Below, piece after piece: positions 8,087-17,300 of a stretch of 64,000 nucleotides of DNA (position 1 is the first letter of the stretch; the number at the start of each line of letters is the position of its first letter). Location: NCBI RefSeq assembly GCF_002846415.1, contig NZ_PJMX01000001.1:4154001-4218000 (forward strand), read 5' to 3'. This stretch comes from Streptomyces sp. TLI_146 (GTDB taxonomy: Bacteria; Actinomycetota; Actinomycetes; Streptomycetales; Streptomycetaceae). The notes under the pieces are model-generated. The model saw nothing but the letters and a program-made list of their open reading frames with translations, was not told the origin of the DNA and searched no databases. The translations under genes were made by a program, and so were the position numbers.

Positions 8087-8875
8087 CTACGCCTTCGCCG
8101 CCGCCGCCCTCGGGTCGAAGCCGAACGGCAGCTCCAGGCGGTGGGTGCGCATCAGCTCCTCGTCCGCCAGGACGTCCGCCGTCTTGCCGTCCGCCGCGAT
8201 CGTCCCCCCGCTGAGGATCACCGACCGGCCGCACAGCTCCAGCGCGTACGGCAGGTCGTGCGTGACCATCAGCACGGTGACGTCCAACGCCCGCAGGATG
8301 TCGGCCAGTTCGCGCCTGGACGCCGGGTCCAGGTTCGACGACGGCTCGTCCAGGACCAGGATCTCCGGCTCCATCGCGAGCACGGTCGCCACCGCGACCC
8401 GGCGGCGCTGGCCGAACGAGAGGTGGTGCGGGGGCCGGTCCGCGTACTCCGCCATGCCGACGCGCTCCAGCGCCTGGTGCACCCGCGCCTCCAGCTCCGC
8501 CCCGCGCATCCCCGACGCGGCCGGGCCGAACGCCACGTCCTCGCGGACCGTGGGCATGAAGAGCTGGTCGTCGGGGTCCTGGAAGACGATGCCGACCCGG
8601 CGCCGGATCTCGGCCAGGTTCCGCTTCTCCACGGGGAGTCCGGCCACCTTCACCGAGCCCGCTCCGCCCGTGAGGATGCCGTTGAGGTGCAGGACCAGGG
8701 TGGTCTTGCCCGCGCCGTTGGGGCCGAGCAGCGCGACCCGCTCACCGCGCCCCACCGTCAGGTCGACCCCGAACAGGGCCTGGTGGCCGTCGGGATAGGC
8801 GAAGGCGAGACCGCTCACCTCAAGGGAGGCGGGGGAAGCGGAGGAGTTCGTGGAAGAAGTCACCGACGTGTTCAC
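8087..8875 (-). CDS. cbiO: Energy-coupling factor transporter ATP-binding protein CbiO
   Basis: A 262-residue ABC ATPase that powers nickel/cobalt uptake with CbiM and CbiQ. Walker A is GPNGAGKT (residues 51-58), followed by the Q-loop (VFQDPDDQLF), the LSFGQ signature, Walker B ILVLDEPSS and the VTHD switch histidine. The DPDDQLF Q-loop is characteristic of ECF/CbiO ATPases. The GTG at 8875 overlaps the cbiQ stop (GTGA), so I choose it over an upstream in-frame codon at 8938 that would put 21 residues inside cbiQ. Last gene of a three-gene operon. Confidence 0.92.
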   Translation of the reverse strand: MNTSVTSSTNSSASPASLEVSGLAFAYPDGHQALFGVDLTVGRGERVALLGPNGAGKTTLVLHLNGILTGGAGSVKVAGLPVEKRNLAEIRRRVGIVFQDPDDQLFMPTVREDVAFGPAASGMRGAELEARVHQALERVGMAEYADRPPHHLSFGQRRRVAVATVLAMEPEILVLDEPSSNLDPASRRELADILRALDVTVLMVTHDLPYALELCGRSVILSGGTIAADGKTADVLADEELMRTHRLELPFGFDPRAAAAKA

Positions 8876-9633
8876 AGAGTCCACCCCAACAGACAGATCA
8901 CGAGAGCCGACGCGGGGAGCACCGCCGCGTAACGCCATTGCGCACCGGTCGCCGTCACATCGTCGATGACCGGCATCGAACCCGCGTAGCCACGGCTGAC
9001 CATGGCCAGATGTACGCGCTCACCGCGCTCGTACGAGCGGATGAACAGCGCGCCCGCCGACTTGGCGAGGACGCTCCAGGCCTTCAGTCCCTTCGCCTCG
9101 AAGCCGCGCGAGCGGCGGGCGATCGACATCCGGCGCATCTCGTCCGTGATCACGTCACCGTAGCGGATCATGAACGACGCGATCTGGACGAGCAGCGACG
9201 GGAGCTTGAGCCGCTGGAGGCCGAGCAGCAGGGCCCGCAGGTCCGTGGTGGACGCCAGGATCACCGAGGCGGCGACCCCGAGCGTGCCCTTGGCCAGCAC
9301 GTTCCACGCGCCCCACAGACCGTTCTTGCTCAGCGCCAGGCCGAGGACGTGCACCTGGTCGCCCGGCACCACGAACGGCATCAGGACCGCGAACGCCACG
9401 AAGGGGATCTCGATCAGCAGGCGCTTGAGCAGGACGCCCGCCGGGATCCTGGCCACGCCCGCCACCGCGGCGATCAGCACCGCGTACAGGCCGAAGGCCC
9501 AGACCGCCTCGCGCGGGGTCGAGACGACCACGATCACGAAGAGGAAGACGGCCGCGAGCTTGCAGTGCGGGGGCAGGTCGTGGACCGGCGACACGGCCCG
9601 GTGGTAGAGCTTGTGCGTGTGGCCCGCGCCCAT
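8872..9633 (-). CDS. cbiQ: ECF transporter transmembrane protein CbiQ
   Basis: A 253-residue integral membrane protein, the T-component of an ECF-type nickel/cobalt transporter. It begins near the conserved LYHRAVSPVHDLPPHCKLAAVF segment and has about five hydrophobic helices. Two cytoplasmic coupling helices are visible around MIRYGDVITDEMRRM and ARRSRGFEAKG, the A-R-G type motifs that contact the ATPase. The ATG at 9633 lies one base after the cbiM stop. It works with the upstream metal-binding subunit and the downstream ATPase. Confidence 0.92.
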   Translation of the reverse strand: MGAGHTHKLYHRAVSPVHDLPPHCKLAAVFLFVIVVVSTPREAVWAFGLYAVLIAAVAGVARIPAGVLLKRLLIEIPFVAFAVLMPFVVPGDQVHVLGLALSKNGLWGAWNVLAKGTLGVAASVILASTTDLRALLLGLQRLKLPSLLVQIASFMIRYGDVITDEMRRMSIARRSRGFEAKGLKAWSVLAKSAGALFIRSYERGERVHLAMVSRGYAGSMPVIDDVTATGAQWRYAAVLPASALVICLLGWTL

Positions 9634-9634
9634 G

Positions 9635-10696
9635 TCAGACCTTCTCCGTCTCGCGCACGGCGGTGGGTGCGGCGTCGGCCGCGCTGCCCCGGCGGCGGCG
9701 CACCACCCAGAAGATCCCGCTGCCCACGCCGACCGTCACCGCGACGCCGGTCATGCCCGCGAGGCCGGTGGCGACCCGGTCGTTGCCGATGTCCTTGACC
9801 GAGTAGCCCGCCAGCGGCGAGTCCTCGGCGGCGTGCTTCTTCTCCTGGGTGTCGATGCCCTTGTCGTGGGCGACCTTCTCCAGGCCGTCGGGCGAGGCGG
9901 ACGCGTAGAAGGAGAAGAATCCCGCCAGCAGCAGGGCGGCGACGACGAAGGCCGCGCGGACCTTGTGCGTGGAGCGGGCCGCGCCGGGTACGGGCTCAGG
10001 AGCGGGGGCGTCGACCAGTTCGCCGCCCACGCGGAGCTTCAGCGGGGTGTGCAGCCCGCGGGCCCCGTGGACGAGGTCGGGCCGTACGGCGATGACCGCG
10101 CCCACGGTGAGCGCGGTGATCGCGGCCTCGCCGATGCCGATCAGGATGTGCACGCCGACCATCGCGGTGAGCACCTTGCCGATGGGGACGTCGGTGGTGC
10201 CGCCGGCCGCGTAGATCGCGGTGAAGGCGAGGGCGGCGGCCGGGACGGAGAGGAGGGCGGCGACGAAGGCGGCCGCGGTGACGGAGCTCCGCCTGCGGGG
10301 CAGCACCTTCACCAGGCCCCGGAAGACGGTGTACGCCACGACCGTCGTCACGATCGCCATGTCGGTGATGTTGACGCCGAGCGCGGTCAGGCCGCCGTCG
10401 GCGAAGAGGATGCCCTGCATGAGGAGCACGACCGAGACACAGAGGACGCCGGTGTACGGCCCGACGAGTATCGCCGCGAGCGCCCCGCCGAGCAGATGGC
10501 CGCTGGTGCCGGCCGCGACGGGGAAGTTCAGCATCTGCACGGCGAAGATGAACGCCGCGACCAGACCCGCGAGCGGGGCCGTCTTCTCGTCGAGTTCACG
10601 TCGGGCCCCGCGCAGGCTGACCGCGATGGCGGCGGCCGCGCCGACTCCGGCTATCGCGGAGACGGGGGCGTTGATGAATCCGTCCGGGACATGCAT
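9635..10696 (-). CDS. cbiM: ECF nickel/cobalt transporter substrate-specificity subunit, CbiM-CbiN fusion
   Basis: A 353-residue membrane protein that binds the metal. The mature N-terminus MHVPDGF is the classic Met-His metal-coordinating motif of CbiM/NikM, and about seven hydrophobic segments follow to residue 215. The C-terminal part (about 245-335) has two more helices flanking an extracytoplasmic loop with ASPDGLE...ADSPLAGY-like text, which matches CbiN/NikN, so the two subunits are fused here. Either Ni or Co could be the substrate; a Nur-like operator upstream favours nickel. First gene of the cbiMQO operon. Confidence 0.9.
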   Translation of the reverse strand: MHVPDGFINAPVSAIAGVGAAAAIAVSLRGARRELDEKTAPLAGLVAAFIFAVQMLNFPVAAGTSGHLLGGALAAILVGPYTGVLCVSVVLLMQGILFADGGLTALGVNITDMAIVTTVVAYTVFRGLVKVLPRRRSSVTAAAFVAALLSVPAAALAFTAIYAAGGTTDVPIGKVLTAMVGVHILIGIGEAAITALTVGAVIAVRPDLVHGARGLHTPLKLRVGGELVDAPAPEPVPGAARSTHKVRAAFVVAALLLAGFFSFYASASPDGLEKVAHDKGIDTQEKKHAAEDSPLAGYSVKDIGNDRVATGLAGMTGVAVTVGVGSGIFWVVRRRRGSAADAAPTAVRETEKV

Positions 10697-10764
10697 GAGT
10701 GGTCTCCGCTGGGGCCGGGATGGCTGGAACTGCTCGAAGGAACCGCTCGATGATAGTCGTGCAC

Positions 10765-10781
10765 CTGCGAATGGGTCGCAA
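10765..10781 (-). promoter_or_regulatory. Nur-like (nickel-responsive Fur-family) operator upstream of cbiM
   Basis: Read on the minus strand, TTGCGA-N5-TCGCAG contains the perfect inverted repeat TGCGA-N5-TCGCA. This closely resembles the published Streptomyces Nur box (TTGCAA-N5-TTGCAA). A TATCAT -10-like element lies just downstream on the same strand. Confidence 0.5.
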
Positions 10782-10897
10782 GAGCGTATGAGTGAGATTT
10801 ACCAGCTCTTCTCACGCCCGGCGCGCCCCGCAAAATATGCGACATTTAATGACAGAGAGTCTGAAAAGCTGCGCAGTGTGAGTGTGAGGAGCGACTG

Positions 10898-11248
10898 ATG
10901 TCCCCCGCCGTCGAGGAACACGCCCGGGCGAGGATCGTCTCCGACGCCCCGCACCACCGCCCCGTTCCGGTCGCGCTGCGCTATGACCCCGCCGAGGACC
11001 CGCTGACCGTGCGTTTCGAGTTCCCGGGCGGCAACGAGTGGGTCTTCCCGCGCACGCTCCTGGAGGCCGGTCTGCGCGGCCCCACCCGGCGCGGCGACGT
11101 CTCGGTCTGGCCATGCGGCCGGGCCCAGACCGTCCTGGAGTTCCACTCCCCGGACGGTGTCGCGGTGGTCCAGTTCGACAGCTCGCCGCTGGTCCGCTTT
11201 CTGCGGCATACGTACAGCGTGACGCCCGCGCCGAGCGGTCGGGCCTAA
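10898..11248 (+). CDS. ssgE: SsgA-like sporulation/cell-division protein (SALP), probably SsgE
   Basis: A 116-residue protein of the actinomycete-specific SsgA-like family, which directs septum placement, wall remodelling and spore separation. Family features are ALRYDPAEDPLTVRFEF, the EWVFPRTLLEAGLRGPTRRGDVSVWP core and the C-terminal SSPLVRFLRHTY helix. The length is normal for a SALP. The symbol is inferred from its position next to a mannosyltransferase/PBP block, where I recall ssgE in model Streptomyces; paralogues are similar, so it is tentative. Ribosome-binding site GAGGAG lies before the ATG, and the upstream region is unusually AT-rich (CAAAATATG...TTTAATGACAG), as promoters often are. 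Confidence 0.85.
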   Translation: MSPAVEEHARARIVSDAPHHRPVPVALRYDPAEDPLTVRFEFPGGNEWVFPRTLLEAGLRGPTRRGDVSVWPCGRAQTVLEFHSPDGVAVVQFDSSPLVRFLRHTYSVTPAPSGRA

Positions 11249-11284
11249 TCGCCCCGGCGTAGCCGGACGTACGCAGCGAAAGAA

Positions 11285-11315
11285 CCGGCCCCTACGCGTG
11301 AGGCGTAGGGGCCGG
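11285..11315. terminator. Bidirectional terminator hairpin between ssgE and the MMPL gene
   Basis: Two perfect 13-bp arms (11285-11297 and 11303-11315) flank a GTGAG loop between convergent genes. Confidence 0.85.
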
Positions 11316-11348
11316 CCATGAGGGGGTGCGGCGGAGCCGCTCCGGGGG

Positions 11349-13568
11349 TCAGACGCGCGCGAGCTCGCGGTCGTCGTCGCCGTCGGACGCCTTCGCCGCG
11401 TGGGCCTTCAGGCCCTCACCCTCGACGTCGACGTTCGGCAGGATCCGGTCCAGCCAGCCCGGCAGCCACCAGGCCTTCGAGCCGAGCAGCGCGAGCACCG
11501 CCGGGACGATCGCCATCCGGACCACGAAGGCGTCGAAGAAGACCGCGATCGCCAGGGCGAAGCCGATCATCTTGATCATCTGGTCGCTGGCCCCGATGAA
11601 GCCGGAGAAGACCGCGATCATGATCACCGCGGCGGCCGTGACCACCCGGGCGCCGTGCCGGAAACCGGTCACGATCGCCTGGCCGGGACGCTCGCCGTGG
11701 ACGAAGGCCTCGCGCATCCGGGTGACGAGGAAGACCTCGTAGTCCATCGCCAGACCGAAGACCACACCGACCATGAAGATCGGCATCATCGACATGATCG
11801 GGCCGGGGTTCTCCACCCCGAACAGCCCGCCGAGCCAGCCCCACTGGAAGACCGCGACGACCGCGCCGAGGGCGGCGACCACCGAGAGCAGGAAGCCGAG
11901 GGCCGCCTTCAGCGGAACCAGGATCGAGCGGAAGACCACCATCAGGAGCAGGAAGGCCAGGCCCACCACGAGCGCCAGATAGGGCAGCAGGGCGTCGTTC
12001 ATGCGCTGCGAGAAGTCGATGTTCATCGCGGTCGCGCCGGTGACCAGGACCTCGGCCTTGGTCTCGGACTTGATGTCCTTGCCCGCGTCCCGGATCGAGT
12101 GGACCAGGTCCTCGGTGTCCTTGGAGGACGGCTTGGACTTCGGGACCACCGTGATGGTCGCGGTGTCGCCCTCCTTGTTGAGGGCGGGCGCCATGACCTC
12201 GGCGACGTCCGGGAGCTTCTTGATGGTGTCGGAGGTGCGGTCGGCCGCGGCCTTGGCACCGCCGGCCCTGGCGCCGTCCACGACGATCATCAGCGGGCCG
12301 TTGAAGCCCGGGCCGAAGCCGTCGGAGAGGGTGTCGTAGGCGCGGCGCTGGGTCGTCGACGTCGGCTGCGAGCCGTCGTCGGGCAGGCCCATCTCCAGGG
12401 AGGCGGCCGGGACGGCGACGGCGCCGAGCCCGATCACACCGGCGAGCAGCACCCAGATGGGCTTGCGCAGCACGAAGCTGGACCAGCGGGTGCCCATGTT
12501 CGGCTTGGCCTCGGTGGGGGCCTCGACCGTGCCGGCCTCCATCTTCTTGCGGGTGCGGCGGCCGAAGACGCGCTTGCCCGTGAAGCCGAGGACCGCCGGG
12601 ATCAGGGTGAGCGCGATCAGGACGGCGATCACGACCGTACCGGCCGCGGCCACGCCCATCTTGGTGAGCATCGGGATGTTGACGACCGCGAGGCCGCACA
12701 GCGCGATGACCACGGTCAGACCGGCGAAGACGACAGCGGAACCGGCGGTTCCGACGGCCCGGCCGATCGCTTCCTCGCGGTCGCGGCCCTCGCGGAGCTC
12801 GGCCCGGTAGCGCGAGACGATGAAGAGCGCGTAGTCGATGCCGACCGCGAGGCCGATCATCGAGGCCAGCGTCGAGGTGGTGTTGCCGAGGTCCAGGACG
12901 TTGGCGAGCGCGGTGATGGTCGAGACGCCGATGCCCACGCCGATGATGGCGGTGACCAGCGGAAGCCCGGCCGCGATCAGCGAGCCGAAGGTGATCATCA
13001 GCACGATGCCGGCGATCACCACACCGATGATCTCGCCGGAGCCCGTCTCGGGCTTGGCCTGGAGCGCGTCACCGCCGATCTCGACGGTGAGCCCGGCCTT
13101 CTGCGCGGCCTTGCCGGAGTCCTCCAGCGACTCGCGGTCGCTGTCCTCCAGGGCCATGCCGTTGACCTTGTACTTCACGGATATGTACGCGGTCGAGCCG
13201 TCCTTGGAGACGGCGTTCGCCTGGTACGGGTCGGTCACCGAGGCGACCTGCTTCGAGCCCTTGGGCAGCTCGTCGACGACCTTGGCGACCTCGGCCTTGT
13301 TGGCCGCGTCGTTCATGGTCTTGCCGGCCGGGGCCTTGAAGACGATACGGGCGGTGGCGCCGTCGGCGCTGCCGCCGGGGAAGCGCTGCTCCAGCAGGTC
13401 GAAGGCCTTCTGGGCCTCGGTGCCGGGCATCGAGAAGGAGCTTGCGGAAGGAGTGGAGGCGGACGCGGCGCCGAATCCGGCGAGGAACAGCAGCGCCACC
13501 CACACCAGGGCGACATAGCGGCGGCGCCGGAAGGCGAACCTGCCGAGTCGGTAGAGGAACGTGGCCAC
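11349..13568 (-). CDS. MMPL/RND-family transporter
   Basis: A 739-residue polytopic membrane exporter of the MMPL group, which moves lipids, siderophores or drugs in actinobacteria. It shows the two-fold RND layout: one N-terminal helix, a large extracytoplasmic loop (about 40-180), five helices containing GLAVGIDYALFIVSRYR, a cytoplasmic linker (340-360), then a second helix-loop-helix block with FGLAMDYEVFLVTRMRE. The DY pairs are the proton-relay signatures. The start is a GTG with GGGAG upstream. A TetR regulator gene lies 97 bp upstream on the same strand and very likely controls it. Confidence 0.92.
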   Translation of the reverse strand: MATFLYRLGRFAFRRRRYVALVWVALLFLAGFGAASASTPSASSFSMPGTEAQKAFDLLEQRFPGGSADGATARIVFKAPAGKTMNDAANKAEVAKVVDELPKGSKQVASVTDPYQANAVSKDGSTAYISVKYKVNGMALEDSDRESLEDSGKAAQKAGLTVEIGGDALQAKPETGSGEIIGVVIAGIVLMITFGSLIAAGLPLVTAIIGVGIGVSTITALANVLDLGNTTSTLASMIGLAVGIDYALFIVSRYRAELREGRDREEAIGRAVGTAGSAVVFAGLTVVIALCGLAVVNIPMLTKMGVAAAGTVVIAVLIALTLIPAVLGFTGKRVFGRRTRKKMEAGTVEAPTEAKPNMGTRWSSFVLRKPIWVLLAGVIGLGAVAVPAASLEMGLPDDGSQPTSTTQRRAYDTLSDGFGPGFNGPLMIVVDGARAGGAKAAADRTSDTIKKLPDVAEVMAPALNKEGDTATITVVPKSKPSSKDTEDLVHSIRDAGKDIKSETKAEVLVTGATAMNIDFSQRMNDALLPYLALVVGLAFLLLMVVFRSILVPLKAALGFLLSVVAALGAVVAVFQWGWLGGLFGVENPGPIMSMMPIFMVGVVFGLAMDYEVFLVTRMREAFVHGERPGQAIVTGFRHGARVVTAAAVIMIAVFSGFIGASDQMIKMIGFALAIAVFFDAFVVRMAIVPAVLALLGSKAWWLPGWLDRILPNVDVEGEGLKAHAAKASDGDDDRELARV

Positions 13569-13665
13569 GAGGGCGTACTCCCGGTCGAGTCGAGGGAAAC
13601 AGGGCGTGGATAACCAGCCCGACGACGAGAGCGGCGTACGTCAGGTGGGGCAGGTTGGTGGGGAG

Positions 13666-14241
13666 CTAGACGGGATCGCCGAGGGCGGGGAGGACCACGG
13701 CGTCGATGTAGTTTGCGAGGAAGGCCTTGTCCACCGGCTTGTCCTCGACGAGCTGCCGGGCGACGAAGGCGCCGACCAGCATGTGTACGACGTAGGGGAG
13801 CGCGGGACAGTCCGCGCGGACCTCGCCGCGTTCCACCGCGCGCCGCAGCACCTGGTCGAGGCCGGTGATCTCCGGCTCGATCAGCACTTCGCGCAGCGCC
13901 TGGTGGAGGTCCGGGTTGTCGTGGACGGCGCGCATCAGGCCCCGCATCAGCGCGGAGTCCTTCTCCAGCTTGCAGTCGTCCTCAAGACCGACCAGCTCGT
14001 GGAAGTCGCGGCGCAGCGAGCCGGTGTCGATCTGGTGGAGACCGACCGGCTTGTTGTGCCGCAGCGCCCGCGCGACCAGCTCCGGCTTGTTCCCCCACTG
14101 ACGGTAGAGGGTGGCCTTGCTGGAGCGGGTACGGGCGGCGACGGCATCCATCGTCAGGGCGTCGTAGCCGACCTCGCGCAGCAGGTCGAGGACCGACTCG
14201 TACAGCTCTGCCTCACGTTCGGCCGTGAGCCTGCTCGCCAT
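13666..14241 (-). CDS. TetR/AcrR-family transcriptional regulator
   Basis: A 191-residue repressor with an N-terminal TetR helix-turn-helix (about residues 25-45, YDALTMDAVAARTRSSKATLYRQWGNK) and a C-terminal TetR_C-like ligand domain. The ATG at 14241 is chosen because GGGAGG lies 7-8 nt upstream; a start five codons earlier is possible. Two palindromes of the form CGAAAC-S-GTTTCG lie in the divergent promoter region and are its likely operators. It precedes the MMPL transporter, so it probably represses both itself and the exporter. Confidence 0.92.
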   Translation of the reverse strand: MASRLTAEREAELYESVLDLLREVGYDALTMDAVAARTRSSKATLYRQWGNKPELVARALRHNKPVGLHQIDTGSLRRDFHELVGLEDDCKLEKDSALMRGLMRAVHDNPDLHQALREVLIEPEITGLDQVLRRAVERGEVRADCPALPYVVHMLVGAFVARQLVEDKPVDKAFLANYIDAVVLPALGDPV

Positions 14242-14260
14242 GTCTCGACCTCCCATCCGA

Positions 14261-14275
14261 ACGAAACGGTTTCGT
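14261..14275. promoter_or_regulatory. TetR operator O1 (perfect 15-bp palindrome)
   Basis: ACGAAAC-G-GTTTCGT is a perfect palindrome 20 bp upstream of the tetR start. It shares the CGAAAC-S-GTTTCG core with O2. Confidence 0.7.
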
Positions 14276-14303
14276 ACTCGTACGACGATATCGCCGGTGG
14301 TCA

Positions 14304-14323
14304 GCGAAACGAAACCGTTTCGC
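14304..14323. promoter_or_regulatory. TetR operator O2
   Basis: Contains CGAAAC-C-GTTTCG (14310-14322), with an overlapping second GCGAAAC repeat at 14304-14310. It lies between the divergent tetR and tricorn genes. Confidence 0.65.
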
Positions 14324-14394
14324 TTGTGTTCTGCGCCACAACTGTCAAGGCTCCATAAGTTGCCGCACCCCCGTCGCGCGGAAAGCATTGACGA

Positions 14395-17300
14395 GTGAGC
14401 GACGCACGCGAGGACGACCAGCAGCCGGCGCCTGTGACCGAGGGCGCATACCTCCGCTTCCCGCATCTGCACGACGACTTGATCTGCTTCGCCGCCGAGG
14501 ACGACCTGTGGGTCGCGCCCCTGGTCCCGGCCGGCCACAGCCCCTCGCGGGCCTGGCGGGTCACCGTCGACCGCACCAAGGTCAGCCACCCCCGGTTCTC
14601 CCCCGACGGGAAGCAGATCGCGTACACGACCTGGCGCAGCCTGGACCCGGAGATCCATCTGGCCCCCGTCGGCGGCGGCCCGGCCCGGCGGCTGACCTAC
14701 TGGGGCTCGACCGACACCCGGGTCTGCGGCTGGACCCCCGACGGCCACATCCTGGCCGTCTCCTCGCACGGCCAGCCCTTCTCGTACTTCTCCTGGGCCT
14801 ACAGCGTCCCCACCGACGGCTCCCCCGGCGGGCGGCTGCCCTGGGGCCCGGTCTCCGACATCGCGGTCAACGACCTCGACGGCGAGCGCCGCACCCTGTT
14901 GCTCACCGGCAAGCCGCCGCACGAGCCCGCCGCCTGGAAGCGCTACCGGGGCGGCGCCATGGGCCGCCTGTGGCTGCACGGCGAGCGGCTGCTCCCGGAC
15001 ATCGGCGGCCATCTCGACTCGGTGATGTTCGTGGCGGACCGCATCGCGTTCCTCTCCGACCACGAGGGGGTGGGCAACCTCTACTCCTGTCTGCCCGACG
15101 GCTCCGACCTGCGCCGCCACACCGACCACGACGAGTACTACGCCCGGCACGCCTCCTCGGACGGGCACCGGGTGGTCTACCAGTGCGCGGGCGACCTGTG
15201 GATCGTCGACGCGCTCACCCCCGACTCGGCCCCGCGCCGCCTCGACGTGCGCCTGGGCGGCCCGCGCGCCGGGCGGCGTACGTACCAGGTGCCCGCGGCC
15301 AGCCATGTGGACGCGCTCTCGGTCGACACCACCGGCCGGGCCAGCGCCGTCGTGGTGCGCGGCAGCCTGTACTGGCTCACCCACCGCGACGGCCCGGCCC
15401 GCACCATCACCGACACCGCGGGCGTCCGCGTCCGCCTGCCCGAGATGCTCGGCACCGGCGGCCAGGTGGCGTACGTGACGGACGCGGACGGGGAGGACGC
15501 GGTGGAGATCGCGTACCTGCCCCGGGCCAGCGGCGACCGCGAGCCGAGGCGGCTGGCCTCCGGCGGGCTCGGCCGGGTCCAGGAGCTGCTCTCCGACCCG
15601 GAGGGCGAACGCCTCGCGATCGCCTCGCACGACGGCCGGCTGCTGCTGATCGACGCCACCGAGGAGTCCAACGGCGAGGTCACCGAACTGATCAGGTCGA
15701 TCAACGGACCCGTCCGCGACCTGGCGTTCTCACCCGACGGGGCCTGGCTGACCTGGTCCCACCCGGGCATCGGCCGCTCGCTGCGCCAGATCAAGATGGC
15801 CCGGATCTCCGGCCCCGGCGCCCGGGTCATCGTGGACGTCACCAACGGCCGCTTCGAGGACGAGAACCCGGTGTTCACCCGGGACGGCCGCTATCTCGCC
15901 TTCCTGTCCTGGCGCGGCTTCGACCCGGTCTACGACGTCCACACCGGCGACCTCTCCTTCCCGCTCGGCTGCCGCCCGTACCTGGTCCCGCTCTCCTCGG
16001 CCACCCCCTCCCCGTTCGCGCTGCTGCCCGACGGGCGCCCGGCGGCGGGCGGGCTGGACCCGATGGAGGAGAGCGGCGACGGCACGGTGACGGTCGAGGT
16101 GGAGGGCCTGGAGAGCAGGGTGACGCCGTTCCCGGTGGCGGCCTCCAAGTACTCGGCGCTGAACCCGGTCTCCGGCGGCGGCCTCGTGTGGCTGCGCTGG
16201 CCGATCTCGGGCGCGCTGGGCGAGACGTTCGCCAACCCGGCGGACACCTCGGGCCGCCCGACCCTGGAGCACTTCGACATCACCAAGGCCCGCAAGAGCG
16301 AACTCGTCGACCATCTCGACTGGTTCGCGGTGAGCGGCGACGGCAGCCGTCTGGTGGTCGTCGACGAGGGCGAGCTGCGGGCCGTGCCCGCCACCGAGTC
16401 CGGCGACTCGGACTCCACCGTCTACCTGGACCTGCGCCGGGTCCTGCACGAGGCCGACCCGCCCTCCGAGTGGCGCCAGGCCTACGACGAGGCGGGCCGG
16501 ATCATTCGCGCGTACTTCTGGGAGCCGCGGATGTGCGGCATCGACTGGAAGGCGGTCCTCGACCAGTACCGCCCGCTGGTCGAACGGGTCGCCTCCCCCG
16601 ACGAGTTCGCGGACCTGCTGCGCGAGGTGCTGGGCGAGCTGGGCACCTCGCACGCGTACGTCTCGGCCGCCCGCAGGAACGAGGGCCCGCCCCACTACCA
16701 GCGCCCCCAGGGCCTGCTGGGCGCGGACTTCGTCCACCGGGAGGAGGGCTGGATGGTCCGGCGCATCCTGCCCGGCGACTCCTCCGACTCCAAGGCCCGC
16801 TCGCCGCTGGCCGGCACCGGCATCCGCGAGGGCGCGGTGCTCACCCATGTCGACGGCCGCCCGGTGGACCCGGTGACGGGCCCCTACCCGCTGCTCGCGG
16901 GCTCCGGCGGCACGACCGTCGAGCTGACGTTCCAGCCCGCCGAGGGCGAGGGGCGCTCCCGCCGGGTCGCCGTGGTCCCGCTGGTGGACGAGCGTCCCCT
17001 GCGCTACCAGGACTGGGTGGCCAAGCGCCGTGCGGTGGTACGGGAGCTGAGCGGCGAGAGGTGCGGCTATCTGCACATCCCGGACATGGGCGGCTCGGGC
17101 TGGGCCCAGTTCAACCGGGACCTGCGCCTGGAGATGTCCCGCCCGGCGCTGATCGTCGACGTACGCGGCAACGCGGGCGGCCACATCAGCGAGCTGGTGA
17201 TCGAGAAGCTCACCCGCAGGATCATCGGCTGGGACCTGACGCGCGACGCCCAGCCGGTCTCGTACGCCTCGAACGCCCCCCGGGGCCCGGTGGTGGCCCT

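Noticed and set aside
10697..10897. Search for a cobalamin riboswitch before cbiM
   Set aside because: No GCCACTG B12-box or matching fold is visible in the leader.
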